Of a DNA stretch of 5,695 bases, positions 4,347 through 5,695 are shown in pieces. Below the pieces are notes generated by a model. That model made no database searches and was not told where the DNA came from. It saw only the letters and a list, made by a program, of their open reading frames with translations. Numbering within the stretch: position 1 is the first letter of the stretch; every line of letters begins with the position of its first letter. The stretch comes from Thermomonas sp. (GTDB lineage Bacteria > Pseudomonadota > Gammaproteobacteria > Xanthomonadales > Xanthomonadaceae), in contig JANJSW010000041.1 in assembly GCA_024711415.1 (NCBI GenBank), positions 1 through 5,695 on the forward strand. The letters run 5' to 3'. The position numbers and the translations under genes were made by a program.

Positions 4347-5453
4347 TCAGTGCGTTGCGAAGACGTCCGCGTAAGGGTCGTGTTCGCCGCTGGCGCCTTC
4401 CGACAGGCGGAACTTGAGGGCGAGGCCGTCGCGGGAATCGGCCGCCTTCAGCGCTTCCTCCAGCTCGATCCGGCCTTCCTTGTGCAGGCGGAACAGGCAC
4501 TGGTCGAAGCTCTGCATGCCGTCCTGCAGCGATTCCTCCATCGCCGTCTTGATCTCGTGGACCTGGCCGCGGCGCAGCAGGTCGCGGATCATCGGAGTGT
4601 TGATCAGCACCTCGGTGGCCGGCATGCGGCGGCCGTCCACGCCCAGCACCAGGCGCTGGCTGATCACCGCCTTCAGGTTCAGCGCCAGGTTCATCAGCAC
4701 GTTCTTGTGCGCGCCCTCGGGGAAGAAGTTGAGGATGCGCTCGATGGTCTGGTCGGCGTTGTTGGAGTGCAGCGTGGCCAGGCAGATATGGCCGGTCTCG
4801 GCGAAGGCGATCGCCGCCTCCATCGTCTCGGCGTCGCGGATTTCGCCGATCAGGATCACGTCCGGCGCCTCGCGCATCGCGTTCTTCAGCGCGGCGTGGA
4901 AGCTGTGCGTGTCCAGCCCGACCTCGCGCTGGTTGACCACCGAGAGCTTGTGCCGGTGCAGGTACTCGATCGGATCCTCGATGGTGAGGATGTGGCCGGT
5001 GCTGGTGCTGTTGCGATGGTCGATCATCGACGCCAGCGTGGTGGACTTGCCGGAACCGGTGGAGCCAACGATCAGCACCAGCCCGCGCGGGGCCATGATG
5101 ATGTCCTTCAGCACCGTCGGCAGCTGCAGCTCCTCGATGCTGGGGATGATGCTGCGGATGGTGCGGATCACCATGCCCACTTCGCCGCGCTGCTGGAACA
5201 CGTTGACGCGGAAGCGGCCGCTGCCGGGCACGGAGATCGCCATGTTGAGCTCTTTCTCGCGCTCGAACTCGGCGATCTGGGCGGCGTCCATCAGCCCGTA
5301 GGCGATGTCGCGGCACTCGCCGGCGGTGAGCGACGCATCGCTCATCGGCTGGACCATGCCCTCGATCTTGATGTTCACCGGCGCGCCGGTGGACAGGAAC
5401 ATGTCCGAGGCGTCCTTCTCCGCCATCAGTTTGAAGTAATGGCTGATATCCAT
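4347..5453 (-). CDS. pilU: Type IV pilus retraction ATPase PilU
   Basis: PilU is a cytoplasmic hexameric ATPase, a paralogue of PilT, that assists pilus retraction in twitching motility. The product is 368 residues. Its N-terminal part (MDISHYFKLMAEKDASDMFL) is typical of PilT/PilU. The motor core holds Walker A GSTGSGKST (130-138, Lys136), the Asp box ILTIEDPIEY (155-164), Walker B DVILIGEIRD (198-207, Glu204) and the His box GHICLATLHSNNA (221-233). All catalytic elements are present. The C-terminal arm reads MIRDLLRRGQVHEIK (288-302) where PilT has AIRNLIRE, and an acidic tail follows, both pointing to PilU rather than PilT. The ATG at 5453 is preceded by AAGGGAG (5464-5458) with a short 4-nt spacing; the frame is open further upstream but family alignment supports this start. 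pilT is not next to it here: the gene directly upstream is divergent. Confidence 0.93.
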   Translation of the reverse strand: MDISHYFKLMAEKDASDMFLSTGAPVNIKIEGMVQPMSDASLTAGECRDIAYGLMDAAQIAEFEREKELNMAISVPGSGRFRVNVFQQRGEVGMVIRTIRSIIPSIEELQLPTVLKDIIMAPRGLVLIVGSTGSGKSTTLASMIDHRNSTSTGHILTIEDPIEYLHRHKLSVVNQREVGLDTHSFHAALKNAMREAPDVILIGEIRDAETMEAAIAFAETGHICLATLHSNNADQTIERILNFFPEGAHKNVLMNLALNLKAVISQRLVLGVDGRRMPATEVLINTPMIRDLLRRGQVHEIKTAMEESLQDGMQSFDQCLFRLHKEGRIELEEALKAADSRDGLALKFRLSEGASGEHDPYADVFATH

Positions 5454-5484
5454 GAGGCTCCCTTGCTGCGCGTCCGCCGGGGGT

Positions 5485-5513
5485 TTGCATCGCCGGCGAT
5501 GGCTTCCCACAAT
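5485..5513 (+). promoter_or_regulatory. Promoter of the divergent lipoprotein gene
   Basis: TTGCAT (5485-5490) and CACAAT (5508-5513) are separated by 17 bp. Transcription would begin near 5520, about 26 nt before the ATG at 5546. The boxes read towards the lipoprotein gene. No comparably good promoter for pilU could be found on the minus strand of the 92-bp gap. Confidence 0.5.
5488..5501. promoter_or_regulatory. Perfect 14-bp palindrome in the pilU/lipoprotein intergenic region
   Basis: CATCGCCGGCGATG is a perfect inverted repeat. It overlaps the end of the -35 box and fills most of the spacer of the lipoprotein promoter. On the minus strand it lies 34-48 bases before the pilU start codon. 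It could bind a dimeric regulator affecting both genes, or form a hairpin in a pilU leader. Confidence 0.35.
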
Positions 5514-5545
5514 GGCCGCGACGTAACAACGAGCCGCGACCTCCC

Positions 5546-5695
5546 ATGCGCCAAAGCTTCGCACACTTCCGCATCGCGCTGTATGCCCCGATCCTCGCCG
5601 GCACGCTGCTTGCCGGCGGCTGCGCCAGCCTGCCGCCGCCGACCGCCGAACTGGACGCAGCAGGCCAGGCGGTGCTGCGCGCGGAGTCGGCTGAT
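5546..5695 (+). CDS. Lipoprotein N-terminus, DUF4398-like (partial)
   Basis: Fifty codons are visible before the right edge. Residues 1-25 form a signal peptide: a short basic start (Arg2, Arg9), a hydrophobic stretch (IALYAPILAGTLLAGG), then Cys26 in a lipobox LLAGGC, where signal peptidase II would cut and lipid be attached. The mature protein begins CASLPPPTAELDAAGQAVLR, and its Pro-rich start followed by an Ala-rich helix resembles small envelope lipoproteins with a DUF4398 domain found in xanthomonads. Residue +2 after the Cys is Ala, so outer-membrane sorting is expected. Function is unknown. No strong Shine-Dalgarno precedes the ATG. The gene is divergent from pilU. Lipoprotein: confident; the DUF family: inferred from recognition of the first 25 mature residues only. 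Confidence 0.75.
   Translation, partial: MRQSFAHFRIALYAPILAGTLLAGGCASLPPPTAELDAAGQAVLRAESAD

Noticed and set aside
4414..5301. 295-codon plus-strand frame opposite pilU
   Set aside because: It is the complement of a well-conserved ATPase gene. The product is Ser/Arg/Ile-rich with no family character.
5454..5545. Sigma-54 promoter for pilU
   Set aside because: No GG-N10-GC arrangement close to the TGGCAC-N5-TTGC consensus could be found on the minus strand.

Overview
The window looks like part of the chromosome of a high-GC gammaproteobacterium, most likely of the family Xanthomonadaceae (the Lysobacter/Luteimonas/Thermomonas/Xanthomonas group). The grounds are gammaproteobacterial-type L13 and S9 proteins, a type IV pilus ATPase PilU, a Pro-rich lipoprotein N-terminus of the kind common in xanthomonads, strong GC bias and several TACAAT -10 boxes. 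The family assignment is an inference from recognition, not from a search. I see no phage, transposase gene, CRISPR array or toxin-antitoxin system.

Layout: (1) 1-338, minus strand, the N-terminal part of a protein with two 4Fe-4S motifs, related to the glycolate oxidase iron-sulfur subunit; it runs off the left edge. (2) 339-494, a divergent intergenic region with the rplM promoter, a leader hairpin and a tiny possible leader ORF that overlaps the rplM start. (3) 495-1327, the ribosomal protein operon rplM-rpsI, closed by a GC-rich hairpin. (4) 1406-1480, a single tRNA-Gln(CUG) gene with its own promoter and a textbook intrinsic terminator. (5) 1583-2332, a 2-oxoglutarate/Fe(II) dioxygenase-family protein. 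(6) 2333-2587, an intergenic region filled by a 203-bp foldback element with 44-bp imperfect terminal inverted repeats, followed by a promoter and an operator-like palindrome. (7) 2588-4318, a fumarylacetoacetate hydrolase gene followed by maleylacetoacetate isomerase (maiA). (8) 4347-5453, minus strand, pilU, convergent with maiA. (9) 5546 to the right edge, plus strand, the start of a lipoprotein gene that is divergent from pilU.

How the genes work together: L13 and S9 are co-transcribed and assembled into ribosomes. MaiA converts maleylacetoacetate to fumarylacetoacetate and the hydrolase cleaves that to fumarate and acetoacetate, so the pair forms the last two steps of tyrosine/homogentisate breakdown. 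The earlier enzymes (HPD, HmgA) are not in the window. The dioxygenase, PilU and the lipoprotein have no evident functional link to that pathway.

Most of the window is ordinary housekeeping sequence. The parts that known genes do not explain are the foldback element at 2336-2538, the palindrome lying over the -10 box of the hydrolase promoter, the tiny ORF whose stop overlaps the rplM start, and a perfect palindrome inside the promoter spacer of the lipoprotein gene.
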